A stretch of DNA of 64,000 bases, from assembly GCA_017552455.1 (NCBI GenBank), contig JAFZPX010000053.1:89320-153319 (forward strand), in the 5' to 3' direction. Every line of letters begins with the position of its first letter. The stretch's first letter is position 1. This DNA is from Clostridiales bacterium (GTDB lineage: Bacteria; Bacillota; Clostridia; Saccharofermentanales; Saccharofermentanaceae). The notes below the pieces were generated by a model, which was not told the origin of the DNA, did not search any database, and was given only the letters and a program-made list of their open reading frames with translations. This document shows positions 28,298 to 36,334 of the stretch, piece after piece. The position numbers were made by a program, and so were the translations under genes.

Positions 28298-28912
28298 TTA
28301 TCTGTTCAGATCATCGAGTGTAAGACCGAATGAAGGTATGAACTCCTCCATAAAGATCTGCACCTCGGGCAAGTCTATCTTATCAATAGTTTCCTTTGTT
28401 GTCGCCATAGCAGATTCAAACTCGGTATTTCCCGCAAGCTTCTCGCGCTGACACTTTATGTATGCGCTGATCTTATCAGCAGCCTTGACGATCCTCTTAT
28501 ACAGCAGACCTTCATCGCCCTCATACACGGGCGACAGCAGACCCATAAAGTAATCCTGCATATAATCGGGAAGCTGTGATACCAAGCTCTCAGCAGACTC
28601 ATGCTCAACTTCCCTGTACGCACTCTTTATCGTGCTGTTCCTGTATTTGATCGGCGTAGGCATGTCACCTGTGATGATCTCAGTACAGTCGTGATAAAGA
28701 CCTAACGAACTTGCCTTAAGCGGATCGACCTTCATAACAGTCTTGCCGTCATCGACAAGCTTGTTGTGAATGACAGCCAAAGCTTCAGCTACGACAGCTA
28801 CGTCGAAGCTGTGTTCCTTGAGATTCTCATAACGGCTGTTCCTCATAAGGGCCCAGCGGTTGATATACTGCATTCTGTCCAATAAAGCGAAGAAACCGTA
28901 ATTGTTTTCCAT
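28298..28912 (-). CDS. HD-domain 5'-deoxynucleotidase (YfbR-like)
   Basis: A 204-residue HD-fold enzyme. ENLKEHSFDVAVVAEALAVI provides the first His, GLYHDCTEIITGDMPTPIKY is the HD motif plus the TGDMPTPIKY stretch that is diagnostic of YfbR-type nucleotidases, which dephosphorylate deoxynucleoside 5'-monophosphates. The ATG at 28912 has GGGAGGG 3 bases before it and was chosen over 28960, which would overlap the dgt gene. The pairing with a dGTPase-like gene 10 bases upstream suggests joint control of deoxynucleotide pools. Confidence 0.9.
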   Translation of the reverse strand: MENNYGFFALLDRMQYINRWALMRNSRYENLKEHSFDVAVVAEALAVIHNKLVDDGKTVMKVDPLKASSLGLYHDCTEIITGDMPTPIKYRNSTIKSAYREVEHESAESLVSQLPDYMQDYFMGLLSPVYEGDEGLLYKRIVKAADKISAYIKCQREKLAGNTEFESAMATTKETIDKIDLPEVQIFMEEFIPSFGLTLDDLNR

Positions 28913-28922
28913 ATTCCCTCCC

Positions 28923-30140
28923 TTATACTCTGTAGAGCTCATCGAAGCATGCATTCGCATATGTATCTGTCATACCTGCGATATAGTCGACGACCTTCCT
29001 TACCGGAGGGCAGTCAGGCTCAGGGTGCTTCATATAGAACTTTGCAAAACTCTTAATTGCTTCATTGTTAGATGCTTCAGCCTTCTCGATATCATCGACA
29101 CTTTCCATGAAAGCATTGAAGATAGCCTCGATCTGAAGCTTTACCATATCCTCGTATGTCTTGATCTTCGGAGCCAGATAGATACCGTTCAGATTAGCCT
29201 TCAGGTATTCATTCATCGCCTCGAAGTTCTCCTTGGACATACAGATCTCATCTTTGTTAAGACTGCTGTGAACGATATCGCCAACGAGGATGTTGATGAT
29301 CTCTGAGTTAGTCGTACCGAGTCTCTTGGCAGCCTCGGAGCTGACATGATCGTTACCGCCGATGATACCTGCTCTTCTTGCATCCTCGATATCTCTTCCG
29401 ACGTATGCGATCTTATCTGCGAATCTTACGACACATGCTTCCAAAGTAGCAGGTCTCGTTCTGTCCTTCTCAGGCTTATTGGAAATCTCTTCCTCTGTCT
29501 TGGTTCTGTACGGAGTGAGAGAGTACTCATCATAAGTCTCGCCGCAGTGTGACACGATACCGTCTCTTACTTCGAATGTCAGGTTAAGACCGAACTCACC
29601 CGGTCTGTGTTCCTCAAGAACATCAAGAACACGAAGGCTGTGAACCTCATGCTCAAAGTAAAGGCTCGGATCTACAGACTTGATGCACTGGTTAAGAACA
29701 CGCTCACCTGTATGTCCGTAAGGCGAATGACCGATATCGTGACTCAGTGCGATGGCCTGGATAAGATCGATATTCAGATTAAGTGCACGACCGATGATAG
29801 TCGATATGTAGTTAACGTAGATTACATGCTCGATCCTTGAACAGATGTGATCGTTAACGGGATTGAAGAATACCTGTGTCTTGTGACGCAGACGTCTGAA
29901 AGACTGTGAGAAGATTATTCTTCCCAAGTCTCGCTCATAGGGACTTCTGATCTCACAGGGATCCTCAGGATTCTTTCTTCCTCTGGAATTAACAGTTCTC
30001 ATCGCGAACGGAGAAAGATACTTCTCATGCTCATTACGGATGAGCTCGATCTCCTTGAGATCCTTGTAGTTGTTTATAAGATGAGGTTCGATCGGGATAT
30101 TCCCGAGAGCATCGCCGAAGATATCGAATAAACTGTCCAT
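28923..30140 (-). CDS. dgt: Deoxyguanosinetriphosphate triphosphohydrolase-like protein
   Basis: A 405-residue dNTP triphosphohydrolase. FRRLRHKTQVFFNP gives the conserved early His, and IALSHDIGHSPYGHTGERVL carries the HD metal motif. ACVVRFADKIAYVGRDIEDA holds the last Asp ligand of the family. It hydrolyses dNTPs to deoxynucleosides and triphosphate. The ATG has GGAGGG upstream, and the gene starts 1 base after pcrA ends. With the following 5'-deoxynucleotidase it forms a dNTP-degrading pair beside a repair helicase. Confidence 0.93.
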   Translation of the reverse strand: MDSLFDIFGDALGNIPIEPHLINNYKDLKEIELIRNEHEKYLSPFAMRTVNSRGRKNPEDPCEIRSPYERDLGRIIFSQSFRRLRHKTQVFFNPVNDHICSRIEHVIYVNYISTIIGRALNLNIDLIQAIALSHDIGHSPYGHTGERVLNQCIKSVDPSLYFEHEVHSLRVLDVLEEHRPGEFGLNLTFEVRDGIVSHCGETYDEYSLTPYRTKTEEEISNKPEKDRTRPATLEACVVRFADKIAYVGRDIEDARRAGIIGGNDHVSSEAAKRLGTTNSEIINILVGDIVHSSLNKDEICMSKENFEAMNEYLKANLNGIYLAPKIKTYEDMVKLQIEAIFNAFMESVDDIEKAEASNNEAIKSFAKFYMKHPEPDCPPVRKVVDYIAGMTDTYANACFDELYRV

Positions 30141-30141
30141 A

Positions 30142-32553
30142 TCAGTCCCTCCTCTTAAGTCCCGCAGAGTTAGCGAGCATATTCTTCTTCATTCCGTCAA
30201 AGTCAACTGTAACGAGCGCATCTCCTGCGACAGGCTCCACCTTCAGGATAACACCATCACCGAATCTGCTGTGTGTGACATTCATTCCTACCTTGAACGC
30301 ATCGGCACGAAGTCCTTCCTTGGCAGCAGGCTTCTTCTCGAAAGAAGACTTAAGCGCACTGCTTATCTCTCTTCTCGCCTGCTCTCTTGCAGGTGAAGCA
30401 ACTGTTCTCGAAGAAGTCTCCGTACGAACTTCCCTTGCACCGCCTATCTTATACAGATGCTCGGGATTGATCTCCTTAAGGAATCTCGAAGGCGGGAAAC
30501 ACTGAGTCTGACCGAACAGCATTCTCTGTCTTGTGAGTACAATGAACAGGTCCCTCTTCGCTCTTGTGATAGCTACATACATGAGTCTTCTCTCTTCTTC
30601 AAGAGCAGACATATCCGATATCGACTTATAGCCAGGGAAGATTCCGTCCTCGACACCGATCATAAAAACAGCTCCGAACTCAAGCCCCTTGGCACTATGA
30701 ACGGTCATGAGCTTAACGAAGTCATCTCCTTCATCGTACTCATCACCGGATGCATAGAGAGCTGCATTCTCAAGATAGATGGACAGCAATCCTGCAAGTG
30801 TATCAGCAGTGGTTATCTCATCATCAAGATAGACATCATCCTTGTCTTCCGACTTACGCTCCATATCATTCGAAGCTCTGTGATACTTCTCGAATTCACT
30901 CGCTTCAGACAAGAGCTCCTTCAGGTTCTCAACCCTGTCGGTCATCTCACCCTTCTTCTCACGCTGATCGATGATCTCCTGTATAATGCCGGACTCAGTC
31001 TCGACATAGTCTACAAAATCCTTGAAACTTATGTCTTCAGCAAGCTTCTGACGAAACTGTCCGATAAGGGCCGCGAATTCGATAAGCTTACCAACCGATC
31101 TCGACAGATCGGGATAGGCCTGGCAGTTAACGCATACCTCAAACATCGATACACCATCCTGCTCAGCAAGCTGTCTTATCCTGTCGATCGTGGTATCACC
31201 GATACCTCTTCTCGGAACATTGATTATCCTCTCAAGTGCGAGGTCGTCGTGACTGTCGTTGATAAGTCTTAAGTAGGAGATAACATCCTTGATCTCCTTA
31301 CGGTCGTAGAATCGCATGCCTCCGTAGACCTTGAACGGGATCTGCTTCTCACGAAGCGCCGACTCTATCGAACGAGACAATGCGTTGACACGGTAAAGGA
31401 CTGCGCAGTCCTTATAGCTGCATCTTCCCTTATCAACAAGTCTCTTGATGGTATCTGCGGTCCACCTTGCCTCGAGGTTACCGTTATCGGCGTTCATGAC
31501 GATGATCTTGCCGCCGTCCTCGCCTTCAGTTCTTAATGCCTTGCTCTTCCTGTGCTTATTGTTCGCGATGACTTCATTGGCCGCATCGAGAATAGTCTTG
31601 GTCGATCTGTAGTTCTGTTCGAGCTTGATGACCTTACATCCCGGGAAGTCCTTCTCGAAGTTAAGGATCATGTTAACGTCAGCACCGCGGAACGCATAGA
31701 TGGACTGGTCATCATCACCTACAACACATACGTTGGTGTGCTTCTTACCGAGAAGCATGACTGCCTCATACTGAGGCTTGTTCGTATCCTGGTACTCATC
31801 GACCATGATGTAACGGAACTTATTCCTGTAGAATTCAGCAATCTCCTCATTCTCACGAAGAAGCTTAACGAAGTTGATGAGGATATCATCGAAGTCCATC
31901 GAGTTGGTCTCAAGGAGCCTTCTGTCATAGCCTTTATAGACCTCAGCTGCAAGCGTCTTGAATGAATCGCTGCCGGCCAGAGCATCGTACTCCTTATGAC
32001 CGATCATGTGATTCTTCGCATTGGTGATCTCATACTGGAACAGCCTGGGCTTATATGTCTTCTCAGAGATCTCCAGCGATTCCATAACCTGCTTGACGAT
32101 CTTAAGCTGATCGTCAGAGTCCAAGATATTAAAGTTCTTGCCGTAGCCGATATCCTCGGCGTGTCTTCTTAAGATCCTCGCGAAGATGCTGTGGAACGTA
32201 CCGCACCAGATGTACTGGGACCTGTCGCCGACGAGAGTAGAGATTCTCTCCTTCATCTCGTTAGCTGCCTTGTTCGTAAATGTAATGGCAAGGATAGATC
32301 CGGGAGCGACCTTAAAGCGCTCCATCATGTATGCGATCCTGTATGTGATAACACGGGTCTTACCGGAACCTGCACCTGCAAGTATGAGCAATGGTCCGTC
32401 AAGATGCATTACTGCTTCCTTCTGTTCAGCATTAAGTCCTGACAGAAGTGCATCGGCTCCGCCTGCACCCTGTTCGTTCTCAAGTTCTTCTTCATATAGC
32501 GAGTTAAGCTCATCAAACAGATCGAGCCCGTCTTCAGTATTAAAATCAATCAC
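30142..32553 (-). CDS. pcrA: ATP-dependent DNA helicase PcrA/UvrD
   Basis: A superfamily 1A 3'-5' helicase, 803 residues (normal 720-800). Motif I is LILAGAGSGKTRVITYR, motif II is VDEYQDTN, motif III DDDQSIYAFRGAD, motif V TVHSAKGLEF and motif VI YVAITRAK. The N-terminus has an extra acidic 40 residues, and the C-terminus ends in the usual PcrA-type domain (GMNVTHSRFGDGVILKVE). Start is a GTG with GGAGAG 5 bases before it; residues MIDFNTEDG follow. An extended -10 promoter lies 40 bases upstream. It is the first gene of the long minus-strand series. Confidence 0.96.
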   Translation of the reverse strand: MIDFNTEDGLDLFDELNSLYEEELENEQGAGGADALLSGLNAEQKEAVMHLDGPLLILAGAGSGKTRVITYRIAYMMERFKVAPGSILAITFTNKAANEMKERISTLVGDRSQYIWCGTFHSIFARILRRHAEDIGYGKNFNILDSDDQLKIVKQVMESLEISEKTYKPRLFQYEITNAKNHMIGHKEYDALAGSDSFKTLAAEVYKGYDRRLLETNSMDFDDILINFVKLLRENEEIAEFYRNKFRYIMVDEYQDTNKPQYEAVMLLGKKHTNVCVVGDDDQSIYAFRGADVNMILNFEKDFPGCKVIKLEQNYRSTKTILDAANEVIANNKHRKSKALRTEGEDGGKIIVMNADNGNLEARWTADTIKRLVDKGRCSYKDCAVLYRVNALSRSIESALREKQIPFKVYGGMRFYDRKEIKDVISYLRLINDSHDDLALERIINVPRRGIGDTTIDRIRQLAEQDGVSMFEVCVNCQAYPDLSRSVGKLIEFAALIGQFRQKLAEDISFKDFVDYVETESGIIQEIIDQREKKGEMTDRVENLKELLSEASEFEKYHRASNDMERKSEDKDDVYLDDEITTADTLAGLLSIYLENAALYASGDEYDEGDDFVKLMTVHSAKGLEFGAVFMIGVEDGIFPGYKSISDMSALEEERRLMYVAITRAKRDLFIVLTRQRMLFGQTQCFPPSRFLKEINPEHLYKIGGAREVRTETSSRTVASPAREQARREISSALKSSFEKKPAAKEGLRADAFKVGMNVTHSRFGDGVILKVEPVAGDALVTVDFDGMKKNMLANSAGLKRRD

Positions 32554-32592
32554 AAATTCTCTCCATCTAACCAGGTAAAAGACATTTTTATT

Positions 32593-32601
32593 ATTATAAC
32601 A
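32593..32601 (-). promoter_or_regulatory. Extended -10 promoter of pcrA
   Basis: On the minus strand TGTTATAAT (TGn plus TATAAT) lies about 40 bases before the GTG of pcrA. No good -35 is seen, as expected for an extended -10. An 8-bp inverted repeat (32561-32568 and 32601-32608) flanks it, and its second arm overlaps the ribosome binding site. Confidence 0.55.
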
Positions 32602-32652
32602 GATGGAGTGTCCTATTAAAAGAACATTTATTTGTTTTTGAGTCTAATTCCC

Positions 32653-33300
32653 TTAAGCCTCTTCGTCGAGATAATCCAGATAATCTGAGCACATGGAATC
32701 GCTCCATTCTTCCACATAAGACTTAAGAAGATCTTCCCGGAAAACATCTTCCGTTACTGCGTAGTATCCCCTCTGGTTAACGGGATTCCATTCGCTCATG
32801 AAGAACAGAAGAATATTATCGTAAGATTCCGGTACCTCTTCATCAACATCTACCGCGCATTCCTCCGGTACATCGATGATGCCGCCGTTCTTAGTCAGGC
32901 AGAAAAAGAGATTTCCCCATCTTATGTCTTCCTTGAAGATAGTCTTGCAACCGTATTCAGCACCAAGTTTCTCTTTAATGACAGCATCTGCATATGACTC
33001 GGAAGTACCGGCTACACGCTCTATGATGGGATCGAGTTCCTCTCGGGAATAAGGTCTGGAGCCTTCAATATGCTCGGTATCGTTACGGTACTCGATGTTG
33101 TATTTCACCATGCAAAAACAGAATTCATCGTTTACGCTTACAGGCGTTGGCTCCTTCTGCATATAATTCTCGCCTGATCTCATAGTTATTGAAGTGCCCT
33201 GCTCTGTTATGATGATGCTCCTGATATCATTAAAAGGAAGCAGCACAGACTTAAAAAGCTTGTTGTATTTTATTCCCTTTTCGCTTAAGGAAAACGCCAT
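32653..33300 (-). CDS. Hypothetical cytoplasmic protein
   Basis: A 215-residue protein I do not recognise. No signal peptide or membrane span. The first 60 residues have a beta-rich start (LSEKGIKYNKLFKSVLLPFN, then DIRSIIITEQGT) like small PH-type or DUF modules that set reference conditions at membranes, but the match is weak. The second half is acidic and ends DYLDYLDEEA. The start has GAGG 7 bases before the ATG. It follows the ECF S-component gene by 9 bases and probably shares its mRNA. Function unknown. Confidence 0.65.
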   Translation of the reverse strand: MAFSLSEKGIKYNKLFKSVLLPFNDIRSIIITEQGTSITMRSGENYMQKEPTPVSVNDEFCFCMVKYNIEYRNDTEHIEGSRPYSREELDPIIERVAGTSESYADAVIKEKLGAEYGCKTIFKEDIRWGNLFFCLTKNGGIIDVPEECAVDVDEEVPESYDNILLFFMSEWNPVNQRGYYAVTEDVFREDLLKSYVEEWSDSMCSDYLDYLDEEA

Positions 33301-33309
33301 TTATTAACC

Positions 33310-33804
33310 TCATCTTCTATTCTTGATAGCCGGAATGGCTGTAACGGGAACGAAGATAACGACAGCGGCAATACCTTGGATCATGTTGAAGAATAAAGAT
33401 CCTGCGGCAGCAGCCGGACCGTACATGAAGGGCAACGACTCGAAGATGAAGTAACCTGCGATCATGATGACCTCGGCAATGACACCGATGAGGATCTTCT
33501 TCGGAACGGTAAGCTTGACCTTGCGGATATACAGACCTGCGACATAACCCATCAGCCCCTTGATGATAAACGTAGGGATAATGTACTGTGCATAACCTGC
33601 AAGCAGATCAGAAAGTGCCGAACCTATCGCCGCAGGAAGCAAAGCTATGGGACCCAGTATGAACGATGCTATAAGAATTACCGCATCGCCTAAGTTAATA
33701 TAGCCTATCGCGGTGGGAATTCTTATCTGTGTAGCAACAAATACAAAAGCCGCCATCAAGCCGCAAACGGCCACCTTTCTTAACTTTGTAACATTGTTAC
33801 TCAT
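33310..33804 (-). CDS. ECF transporter S component
   Basis: A 164-residue, six-span substrate-binding subunit of an energy-coupling-factor vitamin or cofactor transporter. VAVCGLMAAFVFVATQIRIP and YINLGDAVILIASFILGP are the standard ECF S-component features, where the first helix and the LGDA loop contact the T subunit and substrate. I chose the ATG at 33804 with AGAGGTGG 5 bases before it; an upstream ATG at 33825 would place this site inside the gene. The T and A subunits are not nearby, which fits a group II (shared module) system. Substrate cannot be told. Confidence 0.9.
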   Translation of the reverse strand: MSNNVTKLRKVAVCGLMAAFVFVATQIRIPTAIGYINLGDAVILIASFILGPIALLPAAIGSALSDLLAGYAQYIIPTFIIKGLMGYVAGLYIRKVKLTVPKKILIGVIAEVIMIAGYFIFESLPFMYGPAAAAGSLFFNMIQGIAAVVIFVPVTAIPAIKNRR

Positions 33805-33839
33805 AATAACCACCTCTTTTTTCATATTAAAGTGATAGG

Positions 33840-33868
33840 ATTATATATCTTCACTTCTGTACCTTCAA
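33840..33868 (-). promoter_or_regulatory. Promoter of the ECF S-component gene
   Basis: Minus-strand TTGAAG, 17-base spacer, TATAAT: a near-consensus sigma-A promoter 36 bases before the ATG at 33804. It lies right after the ackA terminator. Confidence 0.75.
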
Positions 33869-33897
33869 TAAATAACCGGCGGAAAATGCCGCCGGCC
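33868..33897 (-). terminator. Terminator after ackA
   Basis: Inverted repeat CCGGCGG / CCGCCGG (33876-33882 and 33889-33895) with a 6-base loop, followed on the minus strand by TTATTTATT. The T-run is imperfect, but it sits just past the ackA stop and before the next promoter. Confidence 0.65.
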
Positions 33898-33939
33898 ATT
33901 ATACTTAATTTTTATAACCGGTTATCACTCCGGAAGAGA

Positions 33940-35139
33940 TCAGCCCTTTACGAGCTCTTCTGTCTCCTGAGCGATAGCGAGCTCTTCGTTTGTAGGGATA
34001 ACGCATACTGTTACCTTTGAAGAAGGCTTGCTGATGATAGCTTCCTTGCCTCTCAAACCTGCATTCTTCTCTTCATCGAACTCTACGCCAAGGAACTCGA
34101 GGTCCTTACACATAGCAGATCTCATAGTATCTGTATTCTCACCGATACCTGCTGTGAAGACGATTACGTCAACACCGCCCATCGCTGCAGCATAGGAACC
34201 GATGATCTTCTTGCCCTGATATGCGAACATCTCAAGTGCGAGATGAGCTCTCTCGTTGCCCTCGCTCTCAGCCTTAGCAAGATCACGGAAGTCGGAGCTT
34301 ACACCTGATACACCGAGCACACCGCTCTTCTTATTGAGAAGAGTATCGATCTCCTCAGGGGCAAGACCTTCTCTCTGCATAAGGAAAGGAACGATTGCAG
34401 GATCGATGTCACCTGTTCTTGTACCCATGCAGATACCTGCAAGAGGAGTAAGACCCATTGAAGTATCCTGGCACTTACCGTCCTTAACAGCAGCGAATGA
34501 AGAACCGTTACCAAGGTGGCATGTGATGATCTTAAGATCCTCATAGGGCTTACCAAGGAACTCAGCAACTCTGTGGCTTACATATCTGTGAGAAGTTCCG
34601 TGGAAACCATATCGACGGATATCATACTTCTCGGAGATTTCATAAGGAAGAGCATATGTATAAACCTTAGCGGGCATTGTCTGATGGAATGCTGTATCGA
34701 ATACTGCAACTTGAGGTGTACCTGCAGGAAGAACAGACTCACATGCCTCGATACCTGTAAGGTTTGCAGGATTGTGCAAAGGTCCCAGAGGGAAGCAATC
34801 CTTAATTACCTTCTTAACATCGTCATTTACAATGACAGACTCGCTGTAGTACTTACCGCCGTGGAGGACTCTGTGACCTACGGCAGAGATCTCGGAAACA
34901 TCAGAGATAACTCCTGTCTCAGGATCTGTAAGCTGTGAAAGAACGAGCTTTACGGCTACCTTGTGGTTAGGAAGCTCAACATCCTTCTCCAGCTCAACAC
35001 CCTTGGAACTCTTATAGGAAAGCTTTCCGTCGATACCGATTCTGTCGGCATTACCCTTAGCAAGAACAGTACCTGTCTCCATGTCGAAAAGCTGGAACTT
35101 ACAGGAAGAACTTCCGCAGTTGATAACTAAAATCTTCAT
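33940..35139 (-). CDS. ackA: Acetate kinase
   Basis: Makes acetate and ATP from acetyl phosphate, the energy-yielding last step of mixed-acid fermentation. The 399-residue length is typical. ILVINCGSSSCKFQLFDMET at the N-terminus is the phosphate-binding ASKHA signature, and RRYGFHGTSHRYVSHR and LGNGSSFAAVKDGK are the conserved acetate and ATP motifs. It lies 29 bases after pta in the same direction, the usual arrangement, so one mRNA is expected, ending at the hairpin at 33868-33897. Confidence 0.98.
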   Translation of the reverse strand: MKILVINCGSSSCKFQLFDMETGTVLAKGNADRIGIDGKLSYKSSKGVELEKDVELPNHKVAVKLVLSQLTDPETGVISDVSEISAVGHRVLHGGKYYSESVIVNDDVKKVIKDCFPLGPLHNPANLTGIEACESVLPAGTPQVAVFDTAFHQTMPAKVYTYALPYEISEKYDIRRYGFHGTSHRYVSHRVAEFLGKPYEDLKIITCHLGNGSSFAAVKDGKCQDTSMGLTPLAGICMGTRTGDIDPAIVPFLMQREGLAPEEIDTLLNKKSGVLGVSGVSSDFRDLAKAESEGNERAHLALEMFAYQGKKIIGSYAAAMGGVDVIVFTAGIGENTDTMRSAMCKDLEFLGVEFDEEKNAGLRGKEAIISKPSSKVTVCVIPTNEELAIAQETEELVKG

Positions 35140-35168
35140 ATTTAAACTCCTTAAATAGTAATCAGTTA

Positions 35169-36266
35169 TTAGCCGTTAGCCTTAGCAGCCTGAGCCTGAA
35201 CAGCAGTGATAGCAACTGTTCCTACGATATCATCTGCATAGCAACCTCTGGATAGGTCGTTAACAGGCATTGCAAGACCCTGGAGAACAGGACCGTAAGC
35301 GTTAGCCTTAGCCAGTCTCTGAACGAGCTTATAGCCGATGTTACCTGCCTCGAGAGACGGGAATACGAGAGTGTTGGCGTGACCTGCAACCTTGCTCTCG
35401 GGAGCCTTGAGCTTACCTACTGTCTCATCAAGAGCTGCGTCGAGCTGGAGCTCACCGTCAACGATGAGATCAGGCCAGTTCTCATGAGCGATCTTAACTG
35501 CCTCAGCAACCTTAGTAACGTCATCATGCTTTGCAGAACCCATTGTGGAGTAAGAAAGCATTGCAACCTTAGCCTGGTGTCCTGTGAACTGCTCGAAAGA
35601 CTCAGCAGAGAGCTTAGCGATCTCAGCGAGCTTGGGAGAATCGAAGTCTGTGTTTACAGCGCAGTCAGCGAAAACAAATGTGCCGTTATCGCCGAGGTCG
35701 CAGTTCGGAACTTCCATAAGGAAGAAGCCGGAAACAGAAGAAACGCCCTTCTTCATCTTGAGAAGCTGCAACGCAGGGCGAATTGTATTACCTGTGGAGT
35801 GGCATGCACCGGAAACGGCACCGTCAGCGTCGCCGCACTTGCACATGAGGCAAGCATAGAACATGTAGTCAGTCTCCATGAGCTGCTGAGCCTTTTCTGC
35901 TGTAACGCCCTTCTTTGTAGCGCTTGCGATCGCAGCCTCTGTCTCCTCTGCGGAGAGACCCTTCTTCTCCGCTTTAGCCTTAGCTGCAGCAACCATTGTA
36001 TCTACGCCTCTAAGCTCGAGGAACTTATCGAGGTACTTCTGCTTATTGGGATCATTGAAAGGATCTACGATAGCAGCGCCGCTGATATCAAAACCTGCGC
36101 CGTTCTTCTCGATCTCTTCGGGTGTTCCTATGATAATGAGGTTAGCGAGGTCCTCCTTAAGGATCTTCTCTGCCGCCTCGAATGTTCTCTTGTCCATTGA
36201 CTCGGGAAGTACGATAGTCTGCTTGTCTGACTTTGCCTTAGCCTTGATATCATCAATAATTGCCAT
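35169..36266 (-). CDS. pta: Phosphate acetyltransferase
   Basis: Converts acetyl-CoA and phosphate to acetyl phosphate, feeding ackA. 365 residues, the short single-domain class common in Clostridia. AIIDDIKAKAKSDKQTIVLP is the normal start, and GDADGAVSGACHSTGNTIRP is the substrate-binding signature. I chose the ATG at 36266 with AGGAG upstream (spacing a little long) over an in-frame ATG at 36299, which would add 11 non-conserved residues. Promoter TTGCCG-17-TATACT lies just upstream, overlapping the end of the preceding gene. Confidence 0.97.
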   Translation of the reverse strand: MAIIDDIKAKAKSDKQTIVLPESMDKRTFEAAEKILKEDLANLIIIGTPEEIEKNGAGFDISGAAIVDPFNDPNKQKYLDKFLELRGVDTMVAAAKAKAEKKGLSAEETEAAIASATKKGVTAEKAQQLMETDYMFYACLMCKCGDADGAVSGACHSTGNTIRPALQLLKMKKGVSSVSGFFLMEVPNCDLGDNGTFVFADCAVNTDFDSPKLAEIAKLSAESFEQFTGHQAKVAMLSYSTMGSAKHDDVTKVAEAVKIAHENWPDLIVDGELQLDAALDETVGKLKAPESKVAGHANTLVFPSLEAGNIGYKLVQRLAKANAYGPVLQGLAMPVNDLSRGCYADDIVGTVAITAVQAQAAKANG

Positions 36267-36305
36267 AGACGTAATATCTCCTGTTCTATTTATTTTCAAT
36301 AAAGA

Positions 36306-36334
36306 AGTATACCCCCAAGGTTAAGTAACGGCAA
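36306..36334 (-). promoter_or_regulatory. Promoter of pta-ackA
   Basis: Minus-strand TTGCCG, 17-base spacer, TATACT. The -35 lies in the last codons of the GH8-like gene, whose stop is at 36321-36323. The start of transcription would leave a leader of about 30 bases with the AGGAG site. Confidence 0.65.

Noticed and set aside
32609..32640. LexA-type box upstream of pcrA
   Set aside because: GAAC and GTTT are present in AGAACATTTATTTGTTTTTG, but the spacing and second half-site do not fit the Firmicutes SOS box, and it lies upstream of the -10 at an unusual place.
33914..33925. Palindrome ATAACCGGTTAT near the end of ackA
   Set aside because: A perfect 12-base palindrome, but with no loop or T-run it cannot terminate, and it lies outside any promoter; possibly chance.
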